Part shown: positions 6,611-14,783 of the stretch, piece after piece | How the letters are laid out: each line of letters starts with the position of its first letter | Position numbering within the stretch: position 1 is the first letter of the stretch | Assembly: GCA_020634395.1 (NCBI GenBank) | Contig: JACKBU010000018.1 | Coordinates: 35,982 to 99,981, forward strand | From: Ardenticatenaceae bacterium | GTDB lineage: Bacteria; Chloroflexota; Anaerolineae; Promineifilales; Promineifilaceae | Direction of reading: 5' to 3' | DNA length: 64,000 nt | Translations under genes and position numbers: made by a program | The notes under the pieces: model-generated | Seen by the model: the letters and a program-made list of their open reading frames with translations, nothing else | Told to the model about the DNA's origin: nothing | Databases searched by the model: none

Positions 6611-7666
6611 ATGAGTTGGCAAGGGGTTCTTCAAAAGTATCGCCGTTATTTGCCGTTTGGCGATGACGTGGACATTGTGACGTTAAACGAGGGCAACACG
6701 CCCTTGATTCGAGCTGACCGGCTGGCAGAGCAGATCGCGCCGCGTGCCGGGCTGAAGCTGTACCTGAAATATGAAGGGTTGAATCCCACCGGCTCGTTTA
6801 AGGATCGGGGCATGACGGCGGCCATCACCCAGGCGGTGCGTGAAGGAGCGAAGACAGTAATTTGCGCCAGTACGGGCAACACGGCCGCCAGCGCCGCGGC
6901 CTATGCGGCAAGGGCCGGGCTGCGCTGCCTGGTGCTGGTGCCGGAAGGCAAAATCGCCCTGGGCAAGCTGGCGGCCTCCCTGGCTTACGGGGCCGAAGTG
7001 ATCAGCATTGACGGCTCGTTTGACGAGGGGCTGGATATGGTGCGGGAGATTGTGGAACGGCAGCCCATTGTCCTGGTCAATTCAATTAATCCCTGGCGGT
7101 TGGAAGGACAAAAGACGGGGGCGTTTGAAATTATCGATCAGCTTGACGGCCGTGCGCCAGACTGGCACTGTTTGCCGGTGGGCAACGCTGGCAACATTTC
7201 GGCTTATTGGATGGGGTACCAGCAGTATGGCAAGGGCCTGCCGCGCATTTTGGGCGGGCAGGCGGCTGGCGCAGCGCCTATCGTGCTGGGCCGCGTGGTG
7301 GAAAAGCCGGAGACCCTGGCCACGGCGATTCGCATTGGCAACCCGGCGCGCTGGCGGCAGGCGTTGGAAGCGTTGGACGAGTCTGGGGGCATCATCACGG
7401 CCGTTACGGACGCCAAAATTCTGGAGAGCTGGAAGCTGTTGGCCCGGCTGGAAGGCGTTTTTGTAGAACCGGCGTCCGCTACCGGTGTGGCGGCACTGAA
7501 GCAGCAAATCGAACAGGGCGAAATTGATCCGGCGGGGAAGACGGCCGTCTGCGTTCTTACCGGCCATGGCTTGAAGGATCCGGGAACGGCCGTAGACCAG
7601 GCAGCACCCCCGCAGGCTTTGCCGGCGAATGTTGAAGCCCTGGAAGCATATTTGGAAGGGAACTAA
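6611..7666 (+). CDS. thrC: Threonine synthase
   Basis: 351 residues. PLP-dependent fold-type II enzyme making threonine from O-phosphohomoserine. Motifs: EGNTPLIRADRL, NPTGSFKDRGMTAA (the Lys is the PLP lysine), ICASTGNTAASAAAYAARAG (phosphate-binding and substrate region), PVGNAGNISAYWMGY and VFVEPASATGVAAL. The length matches the short class (about 350) typical of Bacillus and Chloroflexota. ATG 6611 is used because GAGGTGG lies just upstream; earlier TTG or GTG codons lack a ribosome site. It stands alone, with a terminator upstream and a convergent gene downstream. Confidence 0.95.
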   Translation: MSWQGVLQKYRRYLPFGDDVDIVTLNEGNTPLIRADRLAEQIAPRAGLKLYLKYEGLNPTGSFKDRGMTAAITQAVREGAKTVICASTGNTAASAAAYAARAGLRCLVLVPEGKIALGKLAASLAYGAEVISIDGSFDEGLDMVREIVERQPIVLVNSINPWRLEGQKTGAFEIIDQLDGRAPDWHCLPVGNAGNISAYWMGYQQYGKGLPRILGGQAAGAAPIVLGRVVEKPETLATAIRIGNPARWRQALEALDESGGIITAVTDAKILESWKLLARLEGVFVEPASATGVAALKQQIEQGEIDPAGKTAVCVLTGHGLKDPGTAVDQAAPPQALPANVEALEAYLEGN

Positions 7667-7702
7667 AGGCTGAGGTCGGAAAATAGAATCATATTCCGGT
7701 CC

Positions 7703-8503
7703 CTACTCGCCAACCGCCAGGAAGTCGGCCTGAATCCAGCCTACTTCGCCCAGGACCGTACTGACTTCTTGCCAGAGGATGCCGCCGCGGTTGGCGTGGC
7801 CGGCCAGTAGAATGACGGTGTCGCCGTCGTTGAGGATGGTCAGATTTTGCCCGTCGGGTGAGCGGCGCAGCCAGACCGTGCCGCCGCCCAAATCAATGAC
7901 GGCCGTTTCTCCTTCAATGGGCGTAGGCGTCAGGGTAGGTGTCGGCGTCTGGGTGGGCGTTGCTGTGGGTGTGCTGGTGGGTGAGGGGGTTGGCGTAGAG
8001 GTGTCGGGCACGGTCGTGGGGGAGGCGGCTGGTCCGGGAACGGCCGTGCCCGGGGTCGTTTCCAGCGTGCCTGTGATCACGTCGGCGGCTGTCGTGGGGT
8101 TATTGGACGTGTTGGCGCCAGGGGGCGGGCCGCCAAATGCGCCGCTGGCCGGCGTGAGTGAAGTGGGGCGGGTGGCTGTAACGGTTCCGGGTGTTTCTAC
8201 GGCGCCGCCAATAACTTCCAGTCCGTTCTCCTCCGGGGTGGGGGAGACTTGAGCGAGGGGCGTGGAAACGGCCGTGGCATTCGGGCCAAGCGGCACGCCG
8301 GCCAGAAAAAAGCCGAAAGCCAGAAGCATCAGGGCAAAGCCGTAGCCCGTAAACATGCGTGCTCGCAGGTCTAACCGGTAGCCGGCCAAGCGGGTGCGCG
8401 CCAGAAATTTGGGCGATTGGGCGATAAGCGCCAGCCCTACAAAAAGCAAGGCTCCCAGCGAGCTAAGGCCCATGCCCCATAAAGTCCAGAGTGGAAAACC
8501 CAT
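7703..8503 (-). CDS. Membrane protein with Thr/Pro-rich linker and SH3-like domain
   Basis: 266 residues. Two membrane segments near the N-terminus (PLWTLWGMGLSSLGALLFVG, about residues 5-28, and FALMLLAFGFFLAGV, about 55-72) precede a long linker of Pro, Thr, Ser and Ala with TPTP repeats (about 85-195). The C-terminal 65 residues (GGTVWLRRSPDGQNLTILND, later WQEV and GWIQADFL) look like a bacterial SH3 domain, which binds cell-wall components. ATG 8503 is chosen because a TATAAT box lies seven bases upstream; the open frame above it is not conserved-looking. Function unknown; envelope location inferred. Confidence 0.75.
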   Translation of the reverse strand: MGFPLWTLWGMGLSSLGALLFVGLALIAQSPKFLARTRLAGYRLDLRARMFTGYGFALMLLAFGFFLAGVPLGPNATAVSTPLAQVSPTPEENGLEVIGGAVETPGTVTATRPTSLTPASGAFGGPPPGANTSNNPTTAADVITGTLETTPGTAVPGPAASPTTVPDTSTPTPSPTSTPTATPTQTPTPTLTPTPIEGETAVIDLGGGTVWLRRSPDGQNLTILNDGDTVILLAGHANRGGILWQEVSTVLGEVGWIQADFLAVGE

Positions 8504-8510
8504 GTGGGCG

Positions 8511-8539
8511 ATTATAACACTTTCGCCAAAAGTACTAAA
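8511..8539 (-). promoter_or_regulatory. Promoter giving a probable leaderless start
   Basis: On the minus strand TATAAT (8511-8516) lies seven bases before ATG 8503, with a weak TTTAGT 17 bases further up. Transcription would begin at or next to the start codon. Confidence 0.5.
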
Positions 8540-8633
8540 AGGCGGCTGCGCGAAGGGGTCGTGCCCTCCCTGCGGATAAATATGTGACTTTTCAACATAG
8601 AAGGAAATTTGCCAGCACAGTTGGCTTGGCGCC

Positions 8634-8672
8634 CAAAAACAAAAGTCCCAAACCCGAAGATTTAGGACTTTT
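8634..8672 (-). terminator. Probable terminator of tRNA-Lys
   Basis: AAAAGTCC and GGACTTTT at 8641-8648 and 8665-8672 form a stem; on the minus strand it is followed by GTTTTTG, as expected downstream of the tRNA. Confidence 0.55.
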
Positions 8673-8696
8673 GGGCCTGTTTGCCCGCTAGTTATA

Positions 8697-8769
8697 TGGG
8701 TCATAGAGGATTCGAACCTCTGACCAATGGATTAAAAGTCCACTGCTCTGCCAGCTGAGCTAATGACCC
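8697..8769 (-). tRNA. tRNA-Lys (UUU)
   Basis: A 73-base cloverleaf on the minus strand. Acceptor GGGTCAT pairs with ATGACCC; the D arm is GCTC..GAGC; anticodon stem GTGGA/TCCAT carries loop CTTTTAA with anticodon UUU; the T arm is AGAGG TTCGAAT CCTCT; the discriminator is A. The CCA end is not encoded. It lies alone between two protein genes. Confidence 0.97.
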
Positions 8770-8948
8770 GAAGCGGTGGGAATTATAGCTCCGGGCAGGA
8801 ACCTGTGCAAGAAAGAAAGCCCTTAACTTAAGTCCTTTATCTTATAGTTCTATGATAGCAGTCAGGCCCGGTTGCAACACCTAGATCGCTGGTCTATAAT
8901 TTGTCATTATATTTTAGGGTAGAAATACCTTTGCAAGGTAACCGTTTT

Positions 8949-9548
8949 ATGGCCGTAGCAGAATCTGGCTCTTCGACCCCCCAATCTATTCCCGAAAGAA
9001 TCTCTGAAACTGAGTTACGTCAGCCTACCGAAACGATTGTGCGTGAAATTATCGAGACCCTGTTGCTGACCTTTTTCATCTTCTGGCTGGTGAACGGCTT
9101 GATCGGGCGTTATCGTATTGACGGCAGTAGTATGAACCCTACCTTGCAAAATGGTCAATACCTTATCATTAATAACATCAGCTATTATCTCAGCGAACCC
9201 CAACATGGCGATGTAATTGTTTTCCATCATCCCAAAAGTGATTTGAATCTCATCAAACGTGTCATTGGTTTACCTGGCGACCAGATTGAAATTAGCAATG
9301 AACAGGTAAAAGTGAATGGCGTTGTTTTGGATGAGCCATACATTGCAGAAGAACCACAGTACACTTACAGTGCTGTTGTACCGGAAGGCGAATATTTTGT
9401 GCTGGGTGATAACCGCAATAATTCCAGCGACTCTCATTCGTGGTCGTTTTTGCCAGAGGAAAATATTGTGGGGAAGGCCATGGTTATTTATTGGCCGCCC
9501 AGTGACTGGGAAGCCGTGCCACATTATGGATTCCAAAACGATAACTGA
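8949..9548 (+). CDS. lepB: Signal peptidase I
   Basis: 199 residues. Membrane serine protease that removes signal peptides from exported proteins. One N-terminal membrane segment (LLLTFFIFWLVNGLI, about residues 40-56) is followed by box B DGSSMNPTL with the catalytic serine, box C QHGDVIVF, box D with LIKRVIGLPGD containing the catalytic lysine, and box E GDNRNNSSDSHSWSFL. The single N-terminal anchor is the Gram-positive type. ATG 8949 follows AAGGT; upstream codons have no ribosome site. GC is visibly lower than in neighbouring genes and the octamer ACGGCCGT is absent. Confidence 0.95.
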   Translation: MAVAESGSSTPQSIPERISETELRQPTETIVREIIETLLLTFFIFWLVNGLIGRYRIDGSSMNPTLQNGQYLIINNISYYLSEPQHGDVIVFHHPKSDLNLIKRVIGLPGDQIEISNEQVKVNGVVLDEPYIAEEPQYTYSAVVPEGEYFVLGDNRNNSSDSHSWSFLPEENIVGKAMVIYWPPSDWEAVPHYGFQNDN

Positions 9549-9825
9549 GTCGGCAGCAGAGCCATGTGAACAGTGTCGTATAGGACATTGCCAGCCTACG
9601 AAAGCCCCTTATATCTATTGGATAAAAAAGCAGGTACTGGTGTTTCCCAATGCACCAGCTTATTGTTGTGACATTTGCGGCCAACTGCAGTATGATGCCG
9701 GTTTTTTGGCGACGCTGGAGATGATGCTGCAGGAACTGGAATTTGGTATGCAGCTTGATAAGCTGCCCAAATCGGTGGCGCAGCCGGATGTGGCAAGCCA
9801 GTGGCAGCCTACGCGCGGCCGTTAA
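9526..9825 (+). CDS. YgiT-type zinc-finger protein
   Basis: 99 residues. Two Cys pairs (CEQC near residue 14 and CDIC near residue 49) separated by the strand-rich stretch YIYWIKKQVLVFPNAPAY resemble the YgiT/MqsA N-terminal zinc finger, which usually has VNVPA before the second pair. A short helical tail (LATLEMMLQELEFGMQL) follows. There is no DNA-binding HTH or partner toxin, so it is not a complete MqsA antitoxin. It overlaps the lepB end by 23 bases and is probably co-expressed. Function unknown. Confidence 0.7.
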   Translation: MDSKTITESAAEPCEQCRIGHCQPTKAPYIYWIKKQVLVFPNAPAYCCDICGQLQYDAGFLATLEMMLQELEFGMQLDKLPKSVAQPDVASQWQPTRGR

Positions 9826-9945
9826 AATCGCGGGGATGCTGTTGTTTGGGCGTTGCCCTCTTTGCTGTGTTATCCACATTGAACCGAAGTTTGCCCGGCT
9901 TTTGGGCATTTTGGCTTAGATCGTTAACCAATTGTGCCAAGCAAT

Positions 9946-10824
9946 ATGACGCCAGCAACTGAAGCAAAAAGAAAACAGTTCCAGGATTTTATCCAGAGGG
10001 TGTTGGCGCCAGAAACGGCCGTGCGCGGCGTTGTCGGCATTGGCAGTCTGGCTTCCGGCCACATGCGCGCGGATTCCGACTTTGACGCCATCATTTTTTT
10101 GGAGCCGTTTGATTTGTACATCGTTCCCGCTGAGGCCGTCTGGCAGCCAGCTGAGGATGCTTTTTACAGTATTTTTGATCCAGCCCACAAACGTGGCGGG
10201 TTACAGTTCGATTTTGTTCGCCTCCCGCTTTCCCAATGGGCGGCGTCTGATTTTGTCTGGCCGGAGGGGAGACGGGCGGAACTGAGCCAGGGTTGGATCG
10301 CTTATGATCCCGATGGTGAAGTTGCTGGCCTGATTGCCCAAAAGACCACCTATGACGATGACCTGCGTTTGCATCGTCTCGATGAGGCGATCGTCTGGCT
10401 GGATCAGTTGCTGGGCAGCGACACGCCGGAGAAGGTATGGCAGGCTCTGGGGCCGCTGGTAGCCCACGATCGACTTCAGGCTGCCTACCGTCATCTGGTA
10501 GAGGCATTGTTTGCTTATAATCGCCAATGGCTGGTTTGGCGCAACCGCGAGATGAATCATCTGCTCCGGTTGAACTGGCTGCCGGCAGATTTTGCGGCAC
10601 GCGCAGCCACGGCCGTTACCGCTCCCGACGCTACCCAGGCCGGTTATCTGCAACGGGTAGAAACGCTTCGGGCTTTATTTAAAGATTTACTGGCCGAACT
10701 GATCGCCAACGGCGATTATTCCTATACCCCGATAGACCAGGCCTTCATGCGTCTGCACGAAGAGCCGGGCCGCTCCTGGAACATCGAGGAATGGAATAAG
10801 TTCCGGATGGCCCGAAAACTGTAA
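9946..10824 (+). CDS. Nucleotidyltransferase-fold protein
   Basis: 292 residues. Near the N-terminus GIGSLASGHMRADSDFDAIIF carries the GS-x(9)-DxD signature of the polymerase-beta nucleotidyltransferase fold; a third acidic residue may be the D in LQFDFVRL (about residue 90). The rest is helical (AYRHLVEALFAYNRQWLVWR), as in adenylyltransferases that modify small molecules or proteins. No HEPN partner is adjacent. ATG 9946 fits the fold; GTG 9934 is an alternative. Substrate cannot be predicted; resistance-type aminoglycoside nucleotidyltransferases are only distant relatives. Confidence 0.7.
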   Translation: MTPATEAKRKQFQDFIQRVLAPETAVRGVVGIGSLASGHMRADSDFDAIIFLEPFDLYIVPAEAVWQPAEDAFYSIFDPAHKRGGLQFDFVRLPLSQWAASDFVWPEGRRAELSQGWIAYDPDGEVAGLIAQKTTYDDDLRLHRLDEAIVWLDQLLGSDTPEKVWQALGPLVAHDRLQAAYRHLVEALFAYNRQWLVWRNREMNHLLRLNWLPADFAARAATAVTAPDATQAGYLQRVETLRALFKDLLAELIANGDYSYTPIDQAFMRLHEEPGRSWNIEEWNKFRMARKL

Positions 10825-10874
10825 AATTTGTTATTATTGGGAAAACAGAGATAGATGCTGCGAAGGAGTCATCT

Positions 10875-11405
10875 ATGGGAAGCACGCACTTTGGTCGGAA
10901 CCAACTCATCAGCGTAGACTTGTTTACGGATGCCTATCGCGTGACCGGGCGTGTATTGGTCGGCACCGGTGGCATCCATGCCGAGCTTGCCAATCCCAAT
11001 TCTGATTTCCTGGAACTCCAAGACGCCTACGTTTCGCGCATTCACCAGCCAGGCGAAATTATATCTCACTACAAAGTTGCCGCTTTCCGAAAAGACAACA
11101 TCAACTTTATCGTACTGCAAGATCGCCGCGAAGGAATTCCTGTAGGAACGCAGCACGGCCGTTCCGTCTTCACGCGCGGCCGTTCCCTTAGCGTCTTTTT
11201 AACCGTGCCTTCCTTTGAAGTTGCCGGCGAAATCATGCATGATGGCAAAATTGCGCCCAGAGAAATCCTGGTTCAATCCATCGGCCGTTTCCTCCTGGTG
11301 TTTTCGGCCAAAGCATCGGCTTCGCTCTATCCCGAAATTTCCTACAGCGGCGACCTCATTCTGATTCACAAAGAACGTATCGGCATATTCTGCCTGGGAA
11401 CCTGA
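10875..11405 (+). CDS. Conserved-looking hypothetical protein
   Basis: 176 residues, not recognised. It is mixed beta and alpha with no signal peptide or membrane segment. Features include ISVDLFTDAYRVTGRVLVGTG at the N-terminus and FEVAGEIMHDGKIAPREILVQ near the middle; the repeated strand pattern suggests a small beta-barrel. A clear AAGGAG site lies eight bases before ATG 10875. It precedes the receiver/CpaE-like gene by about 100 bases on the same strand and could be linked to it functionally, but nothing shows this directly. Confidence 0.6.
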   Translation: MGSTHFGRNQLISVDLFTDAYRVTGRVLVGTGGIHAELANPNSDFLELQDAYVSRIHQPGEIISHYKVAAFRKDNINFIVLQDRREGIPVGTQHGRSVFTRGRSLSVFLTVPSFEVAGEIMHDGKIAPREILVQSIGRFLLVFSAKASASLYPEISYSGDLILIHKERIGIFCLGT

Positions 11406-11507
11406 TCTACTCACGCGCTGTTATTTCCATATGAGCGTATCTATGCTATCATGAGCCCATCGCCCGATTTGTGAACTACGGACAAAAGGAACGAAGGAGT
11501 CAGAAGA

Positions 11508-12641
11508 GTGGCGAGGATTTATGTAATTGATGATGATGAGCAGCTCTTGCGCATGGTGGGTTTGATGCTGGATCGCGGCGGTCATGCCACCACACTCATC
11601 AATGATCCCGTTGAAGGCCTGGAACAGATAAAACAAAACAAACCAGACCTCCTCGTTCTCGATGTGATGATGCCCGACATGAGCGGGCACGACATCGCCC
11701 GCCAGATTCGTGCGCAAAAAGGGTTGGAAAGCCTGCCAATTCTCATTCTCACCGCCCGTTCCCAAGAAGTCGATCGCGCTACAGCCCTCAAAAGCGGCGC
11801 CGATGATTATCTTAGCAAGCCAGTTACCTCCCAAGAATTGATTGAGCGGGTGGACAACCTGCTGCACAAGCGTGAAAATCGCACCCGGCCAGAACAAGGA
11901 ATTCTGATTGTCATGTTTGGGATGCGCGGGGGCGTGGGGCAGACGACGTTGGCTGTTAACCTGGCCAGCGCGCTGCGCCGCTTATCCCAAGAAGAGGTAT
12001 GCCTGGTTGATTTGTCGCCCTCCGGGGGGCAGGCGGCCATGCACCTGCGCTTGCAGGCCCGCACTACCTGGGCTGATTTGCCTACGGCCAGTGAACTGGA
12101 CTGGTCTGTTTTCAAGGAAAAGCTGACCATTCATCCATCGGGTTTGCGTCTGCTGGCTGCCCCGTCTGTACCGCAGTCGGCGACAGAACCGGCGCCTGAA
12201 CTGGTGGAAGCGTTTTTACCGCTGTTGCAGGGGCAGATGACGTTTACAGTGGTTGATATGCCGCGTGTGTTTAGCCCTACGTTTACGGCCGTTCTGGAAG
12301 CCGCCGACATTGCCTTGCATGTGTTAGCTGCCGACGTGGTTTCCGTGCAAACGGCCGTGCAAGTCGACCGGCTGCTCAGCAAAACAGGCATCAGCTTCCG
12401 CCAGAAGAGCTACGTTCTCAACCACATCCAGCCCGAGGCCGAACTCCCCCAAACTACCGTGGAACGCGGTCTCAACGCCCGCGTCGCCTCTAAAATCAAC
12501 TTCGATCCCAATCAATCTCGCGCTCTGGCTCAGGGCGTTCCCCTTACTCTGACCTCCGCCAAATCCCCCCTGCCGACCATGATGAATCGCATGGCCGAAG
12601 TCATCTGGCAGCGCGTCGTCAACGCCGCTGCCAAAAAATAG
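11508..12641 (+). CDS. Receiver domain fused to CpaE/TadZ-like P-loop protein
   Basis: 377 residues. Residues 1-125 form a receiver domain: acidic pair in YVIDDDEQLL, phospho-acceptor Asp in LLVLDVMMPD, Lys in YLSKPV. Residues 135-370 are a MinD/ParA-type domain of the CpaE/TadZ kind: GMRGGVGQTTLAVNLASAL replaces the Lys of the deviant Walker A by Gln, as in TadZ-type proteins that bind or hydrolyse ATP poorly. CpaE/TadZ places type IV (Tad) pilus machinery at the pole. No other tad genes are in the window. GTG 11508 is used, with GAAGGAG upstream. It converges with the next gene at a six-base gap. Confidence 0.82.
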   Translation: MARIYVIDDDEQLLRMVGLMLDRGGHATTLINDPVEGLEQIKQNKPDLLVLDVMMPDMSGHDIARQIRAQKGLESLPILILTARSQEVDRATALKSGADDYLSKPVTSQELIERVDNLLHKRENRTRPEQGILIVMFGMRGGVGQTTLAVNLASALRRLSQEEVCLVDLSPSGGQAAMHLRLQARTTWADLPTASELDWSVFKEKLTIHPSGLRLLAAPSVPQSATEPAPELVEAFLPLLQGQMTFTVVDMPRVFSPTFTAVLEAADIALHVLAADVVSVQTAVQVDRLLSKTGISFRQKSYVLNHIQPEAELPQTTVERGLNARVASKINFDPNQSRALAQGVPLTLTSAKSPLPTMMNRMAEVIWQRVVNAAAKK

Positions 12642-12647
12642 CCCCCC

Positions 12648-14420
12648 TTATTCCAAAGCCGACCGGGCCAAAATGAAGTCCATGATAGACTGCGCCAAAG
12701 TCTTGTTTGGGGCCCGCACCACCAGGGTCTTTTGCTCTGTCTGGAACTGATCCGGGTAAAGGCAGACAGCTTCGGCACGGCCGTCCCAGCAGCGAAAGTT
12801 GCTCGTCCCCACCTGCTCCAAACCGGGCGCTCCCAGCAGACTGGTCAGATAGACGTCATAGTTGCTGGCAAACGTCTGGGCGTCTTCGGGCGAAGCCCAG
12901 GCCGCCTGCCAGGCCAGTACCAGCTCATCTCCAGGCGTGTCGCTGTAAATGGCGTAGCGGTCGCCAGCCCAGCCCGACGCCGCAGCAACGGCCGTGGCCG
13001 GTTCCAGTCCCTGGCTCAGATACTGCCCCATCATCCACTCACCCAGCACGCCTTCACTGGACAAGGTCCAGCCGGGCGGCAGTGCCCCAACTAGAGGCGG
13101 CAGCGTTACTTCCTGGACCACCTCTCCACTCTGAAAAACTTCAAGATGCAGAATTTGTTGGGTAGACTGCAGGGGCCGCTGCCAGGCCGTATCTACCGCG
13201 CTAAAATCGCCGTTAATCTCGTACAGTTGCTGCACAAAATTCAGGCCGTCGGCTGCGGGGAAAATTTGCTGTTCGTTGATGATTTCCGGCGCTGCTCCTG
13301 GCATAAGCGCCAGATCATCATCCAAACTGGCCTGCAGTTCACTTTGTAGTTCGGGATTGGTCTGGGCGATATACAGCTCTTGCGCCAGGCGGATTTGCCC
13401 TTCGGCCAGAGCACAGAGCGCCGCACGTTCGTCCTGGTTGCCCACGGCCGTTTCCCGGGCGGCCAGGTCATACGTGGCCAACTGCTGCTGGCGCACCGCG
13501 GCCCGCACGGCCGTGAGGCGGGTTTGGGCACTTTCCAGGGGGTTTTGTGGCTGCGGCACGGCCGTTAGCTGACAGTATTCCCCCAGCCGGCTCACGTCAG
13601 CATCTTCTGGTAGAGGAAAATCAAACGCACGTAAAAAGAGCAGGTTGGCGGCAGGATCACGGCCGTTAGCGGCCACGGCCTGCTGCGCGCCGCTGCTGGT
13701 GCCCGTGTTAGCCGGCGCTGCGCCGATGATCTGCGCTACGGTCTCCTGGAAAGCCGTGGTTTCGGCGGCCAGATCCTGAATTTGCACTGTCACGCTGACG
13801 ACCTGACTGGAGATTTGGGCCACATTGACGGCCGTTACCGCCACCGTAAAATCACCCTCTTCCTGCGGTATCCACTCGGTTTCCACCGTACGCAGCGTTT
13901 CGCCGGATAAGGTTTGCGTTACCACTTCTCCGGCGTGGGCCATCAAAACCGATGCCAAACCCATATCGTCGGCGGCCACGGCCACAACTTTTAGCGGCTC
14001 GCCAAGCTGCGCCACACTGTCGCTCGCCGGCTCCAGGATGCTTACCTGCGGCGCACCGGGCGTGGCAACCGGGTTATTTTCCAGCAGCAGCGCCTGGGTG
14101 AATACGCGTGTCTGCAGCAAATTGTTTTCTTCTTGTTGCGTGATGAGGTCTTTTTCGGCCAGTTGGTGATTGGCAATGGCCGTGTCGCGTTCTGTGGCCA
14201 CGGCCGTTCCTGTTGCCTGCACGGCCGTTAAACTGTCTTCCTTTTGCCGCAGCTCATCCTCCAGGCCTACAATGCGCGTGGCCCGTGCCTCTGCTTGCTG
14301 CGCCTGCTCTTCTAACGGTCCCCAGCCCCGATACAAAAACCAAAACAAAGCGATCAGGACCAAAACCACCATAAACAAAATCAGTACAAGGCCGCGCAAA
14401 GTAGAAGAGGAGGATTTCAT
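12648..14420 (-). CDS. Large membrane-anchored envelope protein with Ig-like region
   Basis: 590 residues, function not recognised. An N-terminal membrane anchor (GLVLILFMVVLVLIALFWFL, about 10-29) is followed by a coiled coil (GLEDELRQKEDSLTAVQATG, about 48-100). At about 115-215 a segment beginning VSILEPASDSVAQLGEPLKV and including EEGDFTVAVTAVN resembles an extracellular Ig-like or PKD-type domain. The C-terminal 350 residues are soluble and contain cysteines. The likely topology is inside N-terminus, outside bulk. ATG 14420 starts the anchor segment. It contains many TAV tripeptides created by the octamer. Confidence 0.65.
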   Translation of the reverse strand: MKSSSSTLRGLVLILFMVVLVLIALFWFLYRGWGPLEEQAQQAEARATRIVGLEDELRQKEDSLTAVQATGTAVATERDTAIANHQLAEKDLITQQEENNLLQTRVFTQALLLENNPVATPGAPQVSILEPASDSVAQLGEPLKVVAVAADDMGLASVLMAHAGEVVTQTLSGETLRTVETEWIPQEEGDFTVAVTAVNVAQISSQVVSVTVQIQDLAAETTAFQETVAQIIGAAPANTGTSSGAQQAVAANGRDPAANLLFLRAFDFPLPEDADVSRLGEYCQLTAVPQPQNPLESAQTRLTAVRAAVRQQQLATYDLAARETAVGNQDERAALCALAEGQIRLAQELYIAQTNPELQSELQASLDDDLALMPGAAPEIINEQQIFPAADGLNFVQQLYEINGDFSAVDTAWQRPLQSTQQILHLEVFQSGEVVQEVTLPPLVGALPPGWTLSSEGVLGEWMMGQYLSQGLEPATAVAAASGWAGDRYAIYSDTPGDELVLAWQAAWASPEDAQTFASNYDVYLTSLLGAPGLEQVGTSNFRCWDGRAEAVCLYPDQFQTEQKTLVVRAPNKTLAQSIMDFILARSALE

Positions 14421-14783
14421 AAAGCGTCTCTTTAGTTGCACTTGCAACACAGCCAATCGCAGCAAGTAACAGACAATCAGGAAAATACAGCCGGCAAGTC
14501 ACAACGAATACCTGAATGCTACACGAGTAGTACCTGTGGGTCAAGACGGTCCCAGACGTTAACGGGCGATGAGAAAGCGGCACGGCCGTTAGCTGCGCAA
14601 CGCCCGTTTTACACTGGCCGACGGCCGTTCACCGCTCTAAAACTACAACTCGATAGCTTTTGACAGCAAAGCACCGCTATAAATGGCGCGACTTTCCCTG
14701 TGAAAACAGGTTAATCATCATAGAGTTGAATTTGCTCCCGCAGCCCAAAAGCCTGCGGGAGTATTGTGCAGGAAGGAGAAATT
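14421..14783. other. Intergenic region upstream of mvaA
   Basis: About 360 bases with no convincing gene. It carries two octamer copies, the 15-base sequence GATAGCTTTTGACAG at 14652-14666 (also present upstream of the DUF35 gene) and, just before mvaA, a CTCCCGCAG..CTGCGGGAG hairpin at about 14732-14762. Confidence 0.6.
14652..14683 (+). promoter_or_regulatory. Shared 15-mer and promoter-like elements before mvaA
   Basis: GATAGCTTTTGACAG at 14652-14666 includes a consensus TTGACA; TATAAA follows 12 bases later at 14678-14683. The same 15-mer, again with TTGACA then a TATGTT 12 bases on, occurs at 18527-18541 before the DUF35 gene. The distance to the start codon is similar in both cases (about 120 bases). 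Confidence 0.5.

Noticed and set aside
11508..14420. Tad pilus locus
   Set aside because: Only a TadZ-like protein is present; no prepilin, ATPase or secretin gene follows.
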